Position numbers and translations under genes: made by a program | In this document: piece by piece, positions 18,555 to 27,290 of the stretch | Layout: every line of letters begins with the position of its first letter | Numbering within the stretch: the first letter of the stretch is position 1 | Assembly (NCBI GenBank): GCA_913065125.1 | Contig: CAJYAG010000001.1 | Span: forward strand, 925,656 to 989,655 | DNA: 64,000 nucleotides | Direction of reading: 5' to 3' | Source: an uncultured Flavobacteriaceae bacterium | GTDB lineage: Bacteria > Bacteroidota > Bacteroidia > Flavobacteriales > Flavobacteriaceae | The notes under the pieces: model-generated | The model's database searches: none | The model's input: the letters and a program-made list of their open reading frames with translations, nothing else | Told to the model about the DNA's origin: nothing

Positions 18555-20942
18555 CTATGATTTGTTAAATAGTTTCTTATACCATGGTTTTTCATCTATC
18601 ACATAGCCATAACCATATCCTCCATATCCATATCCATAACTTCTTTTAGGGTCTGTATCGTTTAAAATCATTGCCATGTTTGGTAATCTTTTTTCTTTAT
18701 ATAGAGTTTGCGGAACTGATAACAAACGCTTGTCCAAATAATTAGCTCTTGCAACATACATAAACATATCTGCATATTTTGCAATTAATAAAGTATCTGT
18801 AACTAAATTTACAGGTGCAGTATCAACAATTACATAATCGTAATCTTCCTTTACAATAGTAAATAAATTTTCAATTCTCTTAGTCATTAATAACTCTGCC
18901 GGGTTTGGAGGAACTACTCCTGAAGATATAATATCTAAGTTTTTTATTTCATTAATATTAAACTTCAAGTCTTCTAATAATAATTCATCATCAGTAATAT
19001 AATTAGTCACGCCTTTTCTATCAGGTAAACCTAGATATTCGGTAACCTTTGGTGCTCTTAAATCCATACCTAACAATAATACTTTTTTCCCAGAAAGTGC
19101 CAAGGATGCAGCAATATTAATAGAAATAAAAGACTTCCCTTCACCACTTGTTGTAGAAGTTACAAAAATAGTGTTTGATGTGTTTTTACTATTCGCAAGC
19201 ATAAAATCTAAATTGGTTCTAATCAACCTAAATGCCTCAGCTGTACTCGACCGAGCATCATCACCTCCAATGACTACCTTTTCTTTTACATCAGACTTTG
19301 GAATATCACCTAAGAATGGTACAGAAACAACTTCTTCTAAATCTTTTTTATTATGAATCTTTGTGTCAAATAAATTTATAATATATATAAAAACAAAAGG
19401 AATTAAACCTCCTAATAATAATGCTGCTAAATAAATAATATTTTTCTTTGGAGAAACTGGAATAGTACTTCCATATGCTTGGTCTATTACTTTAGCATTT
19501 GCAACAGTTACTGCTAAAGAAATATCTGTCTCTTCCTTTTTCTTTAACAAATAAGAATACAATCCAGAAATAATTTCTTGTTCTAAACGGATATCTTGTA
19601 ATTCTAGTTCTTGTATTGGAACTCCAGAAATTTTAGATTTAATTTTAGCGTTTTCTTTTTCTAATTGATTTAATTTTAGTTGAATTCCTTTTTCAGAATT
19701 TTGCAAACTTTTATTTAAACTAGATTTTAAACCATCTATCTGTTCTGATAAATTAATAACGATCGCATTAATTTTGGTTGCTCCTGTTCTTAATGCTCTT
19801 TTTTTCTCAAGAATTAACCCATTGTATTCAGAAATAAGTTTTGCTATTGCTTGATCTTCTGGGACTAAACTAGCAGGCAATATTTCATCTTCTCTTCCTT
19901 CTTGATTTTTCAACTCATTTCTTAAAGATTGAATTAACGATAATTTAATTTTTGACTCAATAATTTGTTTGTTATTTTCAGATAGTGTTAACAAAATTAA
20001 TTCTGATTCAGCTTTTATGTCTGTTAATTTATTATCTACTTTAAAGTTTTTTAAGTTATTATTAATGTTTTTTAAATTTTCACCTATTGCATCTAACCTA
20101 TCATCAATAAAGTTCTTAGTTTTTTCGGAAACTTGGTTTTTATCTGCAACAGCATCTTCATTATATAAAAGAATTAATGTATCTAAAAAATCTTCTGCTT
20201 TGTTTTTAACGGCATCATTTAACGTTAAATTAATTACACTTGAATTCTTATTAACAGGAGAAATGTTTAACCCTTTTTGATAGGAATCTATCAAACCATT
20301 TAAAGGTTTAATAGCTATTTTAATTTCTGAATTTATAAAATTGTCTTGTAATTTAGAATTACTTATAACTCTAAAGATAAATTTATTATTTTGGATGACC
20401 TCATTAAACAAGTTAGTACTTATTTCTTCACCTTCTTTAGAAATTAATTTAAACTCAGTATTCGAAATTGGTAAAACTCTTATAATTGTATCCAATTCAT
20501 AGAATATCGAATCTTTTTTAACAACATCTATTAAAATGGGTGACTTTTTATCGTACAATTCTGATTCTTTAACTCTTCCCTTTGAAAAATAAGAAACCGT
20601 ATAGTTTAATTTTTTAATAACATCTCCAATGATTTTTCTAGATTTGATGATTTCTATTTCATTATCTATATTATTTGTAGAACCTCCTAAAATACCTAGA
20701 TCTTCAAAAGCTTTCATTTCTGCAGAAATTCCGCCTTTCTGATTTTCTTTAATTAAAATTACAGCTTTTGCGCTAAATTGTGGGGTTGTATATCTTAAAT
20801 ACAAAAAAGCCAAAGTGAGAGACAAGATTCCTCCTAAAAGAAACCATTTCCAATATATTATATACTTTTCAATTTCTGCTCTAATATTTAAAGTGTCATC
20901 ACTTTCTATATTCTGAGAATTATATTCTTTGTGTTTTTGCAT
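18555..20942 (-). CDS. wzc: Wzc-type polysaccharide copolymerase / tyrosine autokinase
   Basis: 795-residue inner-membrane protein that controls polymer length and export with Wza. N-terminal Wzz-type domain with a membrane helix near residues 33-52, a long coiled coil (about 260-460), and a second helix near 500-520. The BY-kinase domain has Walker A STTSGEGKSFISINIA (about residues 594-609), Walker A' LLLGMDLRAP and Walker B YDYVIVDTAP. The tail is a Tyr/Gly repeat (YGYGYGGYGYGY, about 767-780), the autophosphorylation cluster. It begins three bases after wza. Confidence 0.95.
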   Translation of the reverse strand: MQKHKEYNSQNIESDDTLNIRAEIEKYIIYWKWFLLGGILSLTLAFLYLRYTTPQFSAKAVILIKENQKGGISAEMKAFEDLGILGGSTNNIDNEIEIIKSRKIIGDVIKKLNYTVSYFSKGRVKESELYDKKSPILIDVVKKDSIFYELDTIIRVLPISNTEFKLISKEGEEISTNLFNEVIQNNKFIFRVISNSKLQDNFINSEIKIAIKPLNGLIDSYQKGLNISPVNKNSSVINLTLNDAVKNKAEDFLDTLILLYNEDAVADKNQVSEKTKNFIDDRLDAIGENLKNINNNLKNFKVDNKLTDIKAESELILLTLSENNKQIIESKIKLSLIQSLRNELKNQEGREDEILPASLVPEDQAIAKLISEYNGLILEKKRALRTGATKINAIVINLSEQIDGLKSSLNKSLQNSEKGIQLKLNQLEKENAKIKSKISGVPIQELELQDIRLEQEIISGLYSYLLKKKEETDISLAVTVANAKVIDQAYGSTIPVSPKKNIIYLAALLLGGLIPFVFIYIINLFDTKIHNKKDLEEVVSVPFLGDIPKSDVKEKVVIGGDDARSSTAEAFRLIRTNLDFMLANSKNTSNTIFVTSTTSGEGKSFISINIAASLALSGKKVLLLGMDLRAPKVTEYLGLPDRKGVTNYITDDELLLEDLKFNINEIKNLDIISSGVVPPNPAELLMTKRIENLFTIVKEDYDYVIVDTAPVNLVTDTLLIAKYADMFMYVARANYLDKRLLSVPQTLYKEKRLPNMAMILNDTDPKRSYGYGYGGYGYGYVIDEKPWYKKLFNKS

Positions 20943-20945
20943 TGT

Positions 20946-21713
20946 TTATCTTGTTAAAATAGAAATTAATGAAATCAAAACTGATGCAAGAGAGATGTAT
21001 AAACCTGTATTTTGATTATAAGATGCTGATTGAACTTTTGACTTATTTGGTTCTACATACACAACATCATTCTGTTGTAAATAAAAATAAGGTGAAGCAT
21101 AAATATCGTTAGACTTTAAATCAAGGTTTTTTGTAAGTATTCCTTCATTTGTTTCTCTAATCACTTTAAAAACTCTCTCACCTGTAATGTTTAAATCTCC
21201 AGCAAGAGCTAATGCGTCTAAAACAGTAACTCGCTCATTTGCTATCTGAAAAGTACCCGGTGTTTTAACATCACCTAGTACATTAATTTTAAAATTTAAA
21301 ATTTGAATGTTTATTTGAACATCCTCTGTATATGGTTTTATTTTTTCTTTTAATAAGTTAATGGTTTCAACCCTTGTTAAACCAGCTACCTTAATTTTAC
21401 CTAAAACAGGAAAGTCAATTTCTCCATTTACATCTACTAAATAACTTTGTTGCTTTGGAATTCCATTTACCGTGTTTGTAACCGCATTGTATGCAACTGT
21501 TGGTAAATTAAATTGTTTTACAATTTCTAAATTCTCAGCAGAAATATTAATGGTTAATAAGTCGTCTTTTTTAAATTTTAATGCAAAGTTTTTCACATTT
21601 TCATGTATTGCTTCTGAATCTCCTTGAAAATAAACAACATTCTTCTTTGAAACACAGGAAGTCAAAGTAAATATAAAGATTAGAATTAGAACTCTAAGGT
21701 AAGTCTTTGTCAT
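20946..21713 (-). CDS. wza: Wza-type polysaccharide export lipoprotein
   Basis: 255-residue outer-membrane lipoprotein of the polysaccharide export family. Lipobox LTSC with Cys at 20. Poly_export domain (LTINISAENLEIV, YLVDVNGEIDFPVLGKIKV), then an SLBB domain (INVLGDVKTPGTFQI ... ALALAGDLNITGERV). The C-terminal hydrophobic helix is the likely outer-membrane segment. Sits between the dehydratase gene and wzc in the export end of the locus. Confidence 0.93.
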   Translation of the reverse strand: MTKTYLRVLILIFIFTLTSCVSKKNVVYFQGDSEAIHENVKNFALKFKKDDLLTINISAENLEIVKQFNLPTVAYNAVTNTVNGIPKQQSYLVDVNGEIDFPVLGKIKVAGLTRVETINLLKEKIKPYTEDVQINIQILNFKINVLGDVKTPGTFQIANERVTVLDALALAGDLNITGERVFKVIRETNEGILTKNLDLKSNDIYASPYFYLQQNDVVYVEPNKSKVQSASYNQNTGLYISLASVLISLISILTR

Positions 21714-21752
21714 ATTAACGTGATTTTTTTTGCGAAAATACCATAAACAATG

Positions 21753-23654
21753 TTAATTAGCAATAGTAATATCTAGTTTTTCATATATCGAATTATTAGA
21801 AATATATTCTGGAACTAATTCTTTAATAATGCGAACTGTTTTTTGATTTTCTGTTTTTTGATTTTCTACACACAATTTCTCAATGAGCTGAATTGTATTT
21901 TCAACATCTAATTCCTGAGTTTTTGCTATCATTATTTTTTCATGATAGGTAGAGATTGTGTTTTCTCCTGTTGCTAATAATTCTTCATACAACTTTTCTC
22001 CAGGGCGTAAACCTGTAATCTTAATATCAATATCTTCTGGATATTTTAAACCTGATAAAAAAATCATCTTTTTAGCTACGTCAAATATTTTAACCGACTT
22101 TCCCATATCAAATATATATATTTCTCCTCCAACTCCCATTGTTCCTGCCTCTAACACCAATTTACATGCTTCTGGGATCGTCATAAAATAACGAGTAATA
22201 TCTTTATGTGTAACTGTCAATGGACCACCATTTTCTATCTGTTTCTTAAATAACGGAATCACAGATCCGTTAGAACCTAATACATTTCCAAAACGCGTAA
22301 TTGTAAATTTAGTAGCGTTACTTTTTTTACTCAAACAACTGATATACATTTCAGCTGCTCTTTTAGTCGCCCCCATTACGTTTGTTGGATTTACGGCTTT
22401 ATCTGTTGAAACCATCACAAATCGCTCAACATTATATTTAAGTGATAAGTCTGCAATTGTTTTTGTTCCAATAACATTCACTTTCACAGCCTCACAAGGA
22501 CTCTCTTCCATTAGGGGTACGTGCTTATATGCTGCTGCATGAAATACTTTTTGAGGGGAAAGTTCTTGAAATAACAACTCCATTCTTTTGTCATCTCTAA
22601 CATCAGCAACAATAACTTTAAAGTTTTGAATTCCGTTTTGTATTAGCTCTTGCTGCAACTCATACAAATCAGATTCTGCTTGATCTACTAAAACAAGGAG
22701 TTTGTGCTTGTATTGACATAATTGCCTTGATATTTCACTTCCAATTGATCCCGCAGCACCAGTAACCAAAATAATTTTATCGTTTAAATCTCTTTGTAAA
22801 ATTGGATTATCAATAAGAATAGGTGCCCTATCCAATAAATCTTCAATCTTTACATCTCTAATTTGATTTGCATGCAAATTCCCATCAATCCAAGTAGATA
22901 ATGGAGGAACAATTTTAACTTCAACGTCAAAAGGAATAAAGTAATCCGTGATTTCAAGTAATCGATCTGGTTTTACATTCTGGATTGAAATAATTATTTC
23001 ATCTATATTGTTTTTATCTATAAAATCAGATGTAATCTTATCTAAACTAAAAATTTTAATCCGGTCAATTTTTTTATTGATTTTACGGATGTCGTCATCA
23101 ATAAATCCTACTACTTCATAATTATTCTTTGTATCTCTATTTAAAGCACCATAAGTAATAATCCCTGAATCTCCAGCCCCATAAATTAACGCATGCTTTA
23201 CATCCCCTAATTCTGTGGTCAAAACCTCAAAAAATGCTTTAAAAATAAATCGACTTAGCGTTAAAATAAATATGTTTACTAAATAATGAATTATGATAAT
23301 TGATATGGGTATCGTAAAGTTTGGAAAAAAACCAAACATTCCGTTAATCATTACTGCAAAAAAAGTAAGAGTCGTTAATAGGGTAGCTGCTAAAAAGACA
23401 TTAAACACATCACGAGTCCCTGTGTGTCTAATAATTCCTTTATAAGAACCTACTAGTAAAAAACTTATCAAGGATATGATAGCAATTACTGGTGCTTGTA
23501 AAAAAAGATTTTCTGTTTCAAAATCAAAGCTGGCATTAAATCGGACAAAGTAGGCAAAAACAAAAGAGATGCTAACAGAAAATATGTCTATGATTAAAAC
23601 CACCCACCTAGAAGCATATCTATTTATTTTTTTTAAAAAAAAACGTTTAAACAT
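21753..23654 (-). CDS. CapD/PglF/WbpM-type UDP-HexNAc 4,6-dehydratase, membrane-bound
   Basis: 633-residue enzyme that starts 6-deoxy-HexNAc synthesis (UDP-GlcNAc to the 4-keto-6-deoxy sugar). Four membrane helices occupy about residues 15-150, then a first Rossmann domain, then the catalytic SDR domain with VTGAAGSIGSEISRQL (about 297-312), HAAAYKHVPLMEESP and STDKAVNPTNVMGATKRAAE. Catalytic details match long-chain dehydratases such as PglF and WbpM. The PglE-type aminotransferase gene upstream suggests the product becomes a 4-amino sugar. A 345-base non-coding leader precedes the gene. Confidence 0.92.
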   Translation of the reverse strand: MFKRFFLKKINRYASRWVVLIIDIFSVSISFVFAYFVRFNASFDFETENLFLQAPVIAIISLISFLLVGSYKGIIRHTGTRDVFNVFLAATLLTTLTFFAVMINGMFGFFPNFTIPISIIIIHYLVNIFILTLSRFIFKAFFEVLTTELGDVKHALIYGAGDSGIITYGALNRDTKNNYEVVGFIDDDIRKINKKIDRIKIFSLDKITSDFIDKNNIDEIIISIQNVKPDRLLEITDYFIPFDVEVKIVPPLSTWIDGNLHANQIRDVKIEDLLDRAPILIDNPILQRDLNDKIILVTGAAGSIGSEISRQLCQYKHKLLVLVDQAESDLYELQQELIQNGIQNFKVIVADVRDDKRMELLFQELSPQKVFHAAAYKHVPLMEESPCEAVKVNVIGTKTIADLSLKYNVERFVMVSTDKAVNPTNVMGATKRAAEMYISCLSKKSNATKFTITRFGNVLGSNGSVIPLFKKQIENGGPLTVTHKDITRYFMTIPEACKLVLEAGTMGVGGEIYIFDMGKSVKIFDVAKKMIFLSGLKYPEDIDIKITGLRPGEKLYEELLATGENTISTYHEKIMIAKTQELDVENTIQLIEKLCVENQKTENQKTVRIIKELVPEYISNNSIYEKLDITIAN

Positions 23655-23939
23655 TCTTTATTTTTTTACGGCTAATTTACGATAAATTATGATTTATTAT
23701 TGTTTTAATTTTTATAAAAAATACACAACGAAAAGGGAACTAAAGCAACATTAAAAACTTTAACTTTTTATAGCCATCCGTTTTTACTTTTTATAAAATT
23801 CTATCGGTACTGTAATTTTATATAGAACTAGAAATCTCTTTGTTTTTTCTACTATTTCAACGTTTTACACATAATAAGTTAAATCTATGTTTCAACTATG
23901 TCTATAAATGAAAACTACTACTATGAGCTTATACCTAAT

Positions 23940-23959
23940 ATTAAATATTGATATTTAAT
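23940..23959. repeat. AT-only perfect inverted repeat in the leader
   Basis: ATTAAATAT-TG-ATATTTAAT, nine-base perfect arms. It lies about 10-30 bases downstream (minus strand) of the candidate -7 box, in operator-like position. It may be chance in such AT-rich sequence. Confidence 0.4.
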
Positions 23960-23968
23960 CCTGAATGA

Positions 23969-23976
23969 CAAATCTA
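23969..23976 (-). promoter_or_regulatory. Candidate -7 box (TAGATTTG) in the leader
   Basis: Minus-strand match to TAnnTTTG, placed just after the aminotransferase stop. No TTG at the usual -33 spacing. If real, it gives a leader of about 310 bases before the dehydratase ATG. Confidence 0.25.
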
Positions 23977-23999
23977 TTGATGGTAATTGTTTAGCACCA

Positions 24000-25121
24000 C
24001 TAAATACTACTAACCAAACAACTTCTAATAGAATTTTCGATTCGATCACGATCCGCATCTGTTAAATTAGACCCTGAAGGCAAGCACAAACCTTTCTCAA
24101 AAAGGGTTTCTGCAACTTGAGTCCCAAAATACAAACAATCTTTAAAAACGGGTTGCAAGTGCATTGGTTTCCATAATGGTCTCGATTCAATATTATCTTT
24201 TTCTAAATGCAAACGCAAGTCTTCGTTGGTAAATCTTGTGACTGAAGCATCAATAATCACACAGCTTAACCAATGATTAGAAAAGTAATCTTGGGATGGT
24301 TCTTTAAAAACAGTAATCCCTTTTACACCTTTAAAAAGCTTTTGATAAAATTCATTGTTTTTTCTTCTTAACGCTACATTTTTATCGAGAACTTCCATTT
24401 GACCTCTACCAATACCCGCTAAAACATTACTCATTCTGTAATTGTAACCAATTTGTGAATGTTGATAATGTTGCGCAACATCGCGAGCTTGTGTTGCTAA
24501 AAAAACAGCTTTTTGTTTGTCTTTTTCGGTTGCGCAGACCAAAGCACCTCCACCTGAGGTGGTAATAATTTTATTACCATTTAAGGATAAAATACCAAAA
24601 TCTCCGAAGGTGCCACATTTTTGATTTTTATAACTAGACCCCAAAGCTTCTGCAGCATCTTCTATTAATGAAATATTATATTTTTTTGCAATGGAAGTAA
24701 TTGCTTCCATATTTGCAGGAATTCCGTATAGATGCACCACAATAATGGCCTTTGGTTTTTTCCCAAATTCCTTTCTGTTTTTTATAGCTTTTTCTAGTGC
24801 AATCGGACACATATTCCATGTTTCTTTTTCACTATCTATAAAAACAGGTTGGGCACCCTGATACACAATAGGGTTTGCTGATGCCGAAAAAGTAAAACTT
24901 TGGCAGATTACCTCATCGTTTTTTGTAACACCTGCTAAAATTAAGGCTAAATGTATTGCTGCTGTTCCAGATGATAAGCAGGCAATAGCTTTATCTTGTT
25001 TTATGTAGTTCTGCAAGTCTTGTTCAAAACCAAAAAGATGGTTCTTTTTAAAAAAAGAGCTCTCTTGTAAAAAAAAATTATTTTTTATTTCTGTGCCCGA
25101 CAAAACAATTTTACCTAACAT
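24000..25121 (-). CDS. DegT/DnrJ/EryC1/StrS aminotransferase, PglE-like
   Basis: 373-residue PLP sugar aminotransferase. The Schiff-base Lys is at about 184 in SLNGNKIITTSGGG, the variant (NGNK rather than the common HxxK context) typical of UDP-4-keto-6-deoxy-GlcNAc C4 aminotransferases such as PglE. Other motifs: LSSGTAAIHLAL, VVHLYGIPANM, IEDAAEALGS. With the PglF/CapD-type dehydratase it should make a UDP-4-amino-4,6-dideoxy-HexNAc. No dedicated PglD-type N-acetyltransferase is adjacent. Confidence 0.9.
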   Translation of the reverse strand: MLGKIVLSGTEIKNNFFLQESSFFKKNHLFGFEQDLQNYIKQDKAIACLSSGTAAIHLALILAGVTKNDEVICQSFTFSASANPIVYQGAQPVFIDSEKETWNMCPIALEKAIKNRKEFGKKPKAIIVVHLYGIPANMEAITSIAKKYNISLIEDAAEALGSSYKNQKCGTFGDFGILSLNGNKIITTSGGGALVCATEKDKQKAVFLATQARDVAQHYQHSQIGYNYRMSNVLAGIGRGQMEVLDKNVALRRKNNEFYQKLFKGVKGITVFKEPSQDYFSNHWLSCVIIDASVTRFTNEDLRLHLEKDNIESRPLWKPMHLQPVFKDCLYFGTQVAETLFEKGLCLPSGSNLTDADRDRIENSIRSCLVSSI

Positions 25122-25134
25122 TTTTAATTCACTT

Positions 25135-26091
25135 TTAAACTGTAATTCTTTTTAAGTAGTTAAACAAGAATACATACATCCCAATAAAAATAAGTATTAA
25201 AATAAACAATATAAGCAATTGTATTGAAAAATCAATTGAATAGGTATAATAAACTAATACATTAATTAACGTTTGTAATAAAGCATATCCAATGGCTACT
25301 TTTATATGTGGTACTTTCTTTATATCAACGAGTTTTTGGTATAGATGATGCCTATGTGGCTCAAAGACGATTTCTTTTGTAAATAGCTTTCTATAAAGTA
25401 AGGTAAGTATTGCATCACCGCCGTAAAAAAATATCAACAACAAAATTACGGGTGACTTTAAACTAATAATAAAATATACCCCTAAAAACACCACCAACAT
25501 TCCTAATGTAATGCTACCTATATCACCTGCAAAAAACAATGCTTTTTTTCGAAAGTTATAAAAGCCAAAAATAAGTAGTGAAATGAAAGTATAAATTAGT
25601 AAGTCTGAATTAACAACCTCTTCTTGTAAGTTTATAAAATAGAACCCTAGAATGGTTGCTAACCCGTACATTCCTGTTAATCCATTAATCCCATCCATAA
25701 AATTAAAAAAATTAACCACTGCTATACAAACAACAAGAACTATAATGAATATGTAAATCGGCTGAAAGGGTAGACCTACTTCAAGTAAGGTTAAAAAAAC
25801 TGAAAAAATTTGAAAAGGAAATCTTATTTTGGCACTCAATGTATATATATCGTCTAAAAAACTAACGATAGAAATAAGCAAAACACCAATGCAAAAATAG
25901 GGGTATTCAAAATCATTTACAATAAAAAAAAGAAGAATGGATAGCGTAAATATAATTCCTCCACCTCTTATAGTTGGTTTTGTATGAGATGATCTATAAT
26001 TTGGTTTATCAATAATATTATGTCTAAATGCAATAAGCTTATATAGAAAAGCTGAAAAAAATAAAAAAATTATACTTAAAATATAAACCAT
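25135..26091 (-). CDS. WecA/WbpL-type polyprenyl-phosphate HexNAc-1-phosphate transferase
   Basis: 318-residue polytopic membrane protein (about ten helices) of the MraY/WecA family. It should start repeat-unit synthesis by moving a sugar-1-phosphate from UDP-sugar to undecaprenyl phosphate. Family motifs: DDIYTLSAKIRF (Mg-binding Asp pair), NFFNFMDGINGL, and PHRHHLYQKL in the substrate loop. It replaces a monotopic PglC-type enzyme, and its neighbours suggest a 4-amino-6-deoxy-HexNAc as first sugar. It lies six bases after the GT4 gene. Confidence 0.9.
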   Translation of the reverse strand: MVYILSIIFLFFSAFLYKLIAFRHNIIDKPNYRSSHTKPTIRGGGIIFTLSILLFFIVNDFEYPYFCIGVLLISIVSFLDDIYTLSAKIRFPFQIFSVFLTLLEVGLPFQPIYIFIIVLVVCIAVVNFFNFMDGINGLTGMYGLATILGFYFINLQEEVVNSDLLIYTFISLLIFGFYNFRKKALFFAGDIGSITLGMLVVFLGVYFIISLKSPVILLLIFFYGGDAILTLLYRKLFTKEIVFEPHRHHLYQKLVDIKKVPHIKVAIGYALLQTLINVLVYYTYSIDFSIQLLILFILILIFIGMYVFLFNYLKRITV

Positions 26092-26096
26092 ACCTC

Positions 26097-27290
26097 TTAG
26101 TTTTTATAAACTTCCTCAATTGCTTCAATCATTCTTGTCGCTAGAACATCTTTGTCAAAATTGTGCCTAGCGAATTCAAATCCTCTTTTCCCAATTTCCT
26201 GACTCTCCGTTTCATTGTCGGCTAGAAAAATCAATTTTTCTACCAACTCATCTTCATTAGTTGGACTTACTGTAAATCCAGACTGACTTTCTTCTAACAT
26301 TTCACTTATCCAACCATTGGTGGTTTGGATAACAGGGACTGCCGCTGCCATACTTTCAAATAATTTGTTTGGAGAAGATGTAGAAAGCATTGGTGTATCA
26401 TTTAGAGGAATCAAAGAAACTAATGCATTTTTTACATAGTTTACCAATTCAACTTTCGGCATCAATCCTAAGAAAAGAATTGTATCTAACCCTTCAGATT
26501 TCTTCATAATCTCGGCTTTCTGCTGTCCATCTCCAATCAAAACAATAACAACATCTTCTCTCCCAAGTTTTTTTAATCTTTTTGCTGCTCTATAAAGTAA
26601 TTCAGAATTGTTAACCAATCCTATATTCCCAGTATATACAGCAAACTTTTTCTTAACAAGTTGCGAGTGAGTAATTGGTTCTTTAGGTGATGAAAATAAT
26701 TTAATATTAGCTGAATTGGTTACAGAAATGGAATTCGTCATTGGAAATCTATTCGTAATATTTGACTTCATTCCGGGTGAAAGAGCTACTACTAAACTAG
26801 AATTTTTATAACATTTCTTTTCAAAAGCATATGATGCTTTTTGAATGAACCTGTTATTTAAAACCCCTAATTCTATCGGTCCTTCTGGCCAAAGATCTCG
26901 TACTTCAAAAACAAACTTCTTTCTTCTAAATATTTTTGCCATCAACCCTGGAATTCCTGCTGTTATTGGTCCGGAACTTGAAATTACCAAATCACACTTT
27001 AATGTTAAAGCATAAAAGATTGAGAAAAAACTGTAGACTAAAAAAGTATAGATTCTTTTTAAAAAAGATTGTTTATTATCTATATTTACATTGATAATTT
27101 TCAATGTAATCCCATCAATTACTTGTGTTTCTAAAAACTTTGTAGCCCTAATATCTGATTTCGCATAAACACTGGTAACAACAATTACTTTATGCCCTCT
27201 TTCAACCCATTTTTTTGTAAACTCATAAACACGTGTTCCGTAGGAACCTTTTGGTGTAGTAAAATATTGATAAAAATATACAATGGTCAT
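26097..27290 (-). CDS. Glycosyltransferase family 4 (WbuB-like)
   Basis: 397-residue GT-B glycosyltransferase. N-terminal glycine/tyrosine-rich acceptor region (YFYQYFTTPKGSYGTRVYEF), and C-terminal donor-site signature LSTSSPNKLFESMAAAVPVI with the family Glu. Resembles WbuB-type transferases that add an amino sugar early in repeat-unit assembly. Shares one base with the upstream heparinase-like gene (TAATG overlap), so translation is coupled. Confidence 0.88.
   Translation of the reverse strand: MTIVYFYQYFTTPKGSYGTRVYEFTKKWVERGHKVIVVTSVYAKSDIRATKFLETQVIDGITLKIINVNIDNKQSFLKRIYTFLVYSFFSIFYALTLKCDLVISSSGPITAGIPGLMAKIFRRKKFVFEVRDLWPEGPIELGVLNNRFIQKASYAFEKKCYKNSSLVVALSPGMKSNITNRFPMTNSISVTNSANIKLFSSPKEPITHSQLVKKKFAVYTGNIGLVNNSELLYRAAKRLKKLGREDVVIVLIGDGQQKAEIMKKSEGLDTILFLGLMPKVELVNYVKNALVSLIPLNDTPMLSTSSPNKLFESMAAAVPVIQTTNGWISEMLEESQSGFTVSPTNEDELVEKLIFLADNETESQEIGKRGFEFARHNFDKDVLATRMIEAIEEVYKN

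Larger units (their letters stand above)
23655..23999. other. 345-base intergenic leader before the dehydratase-wza-wzc genes
   Basis: The only non-coding gap above 300 bases. Very AT-rich, with no open frame longer than a few codons on the sense strand. It holds one minus-strand TAnnTTTG box and a perfect AT-only inverted repeat, each listed separately. No G-C hairpin with a T run was seen, so there is no obvious intrinsic terminator after the aminotransferase. Confidence 0.6.
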
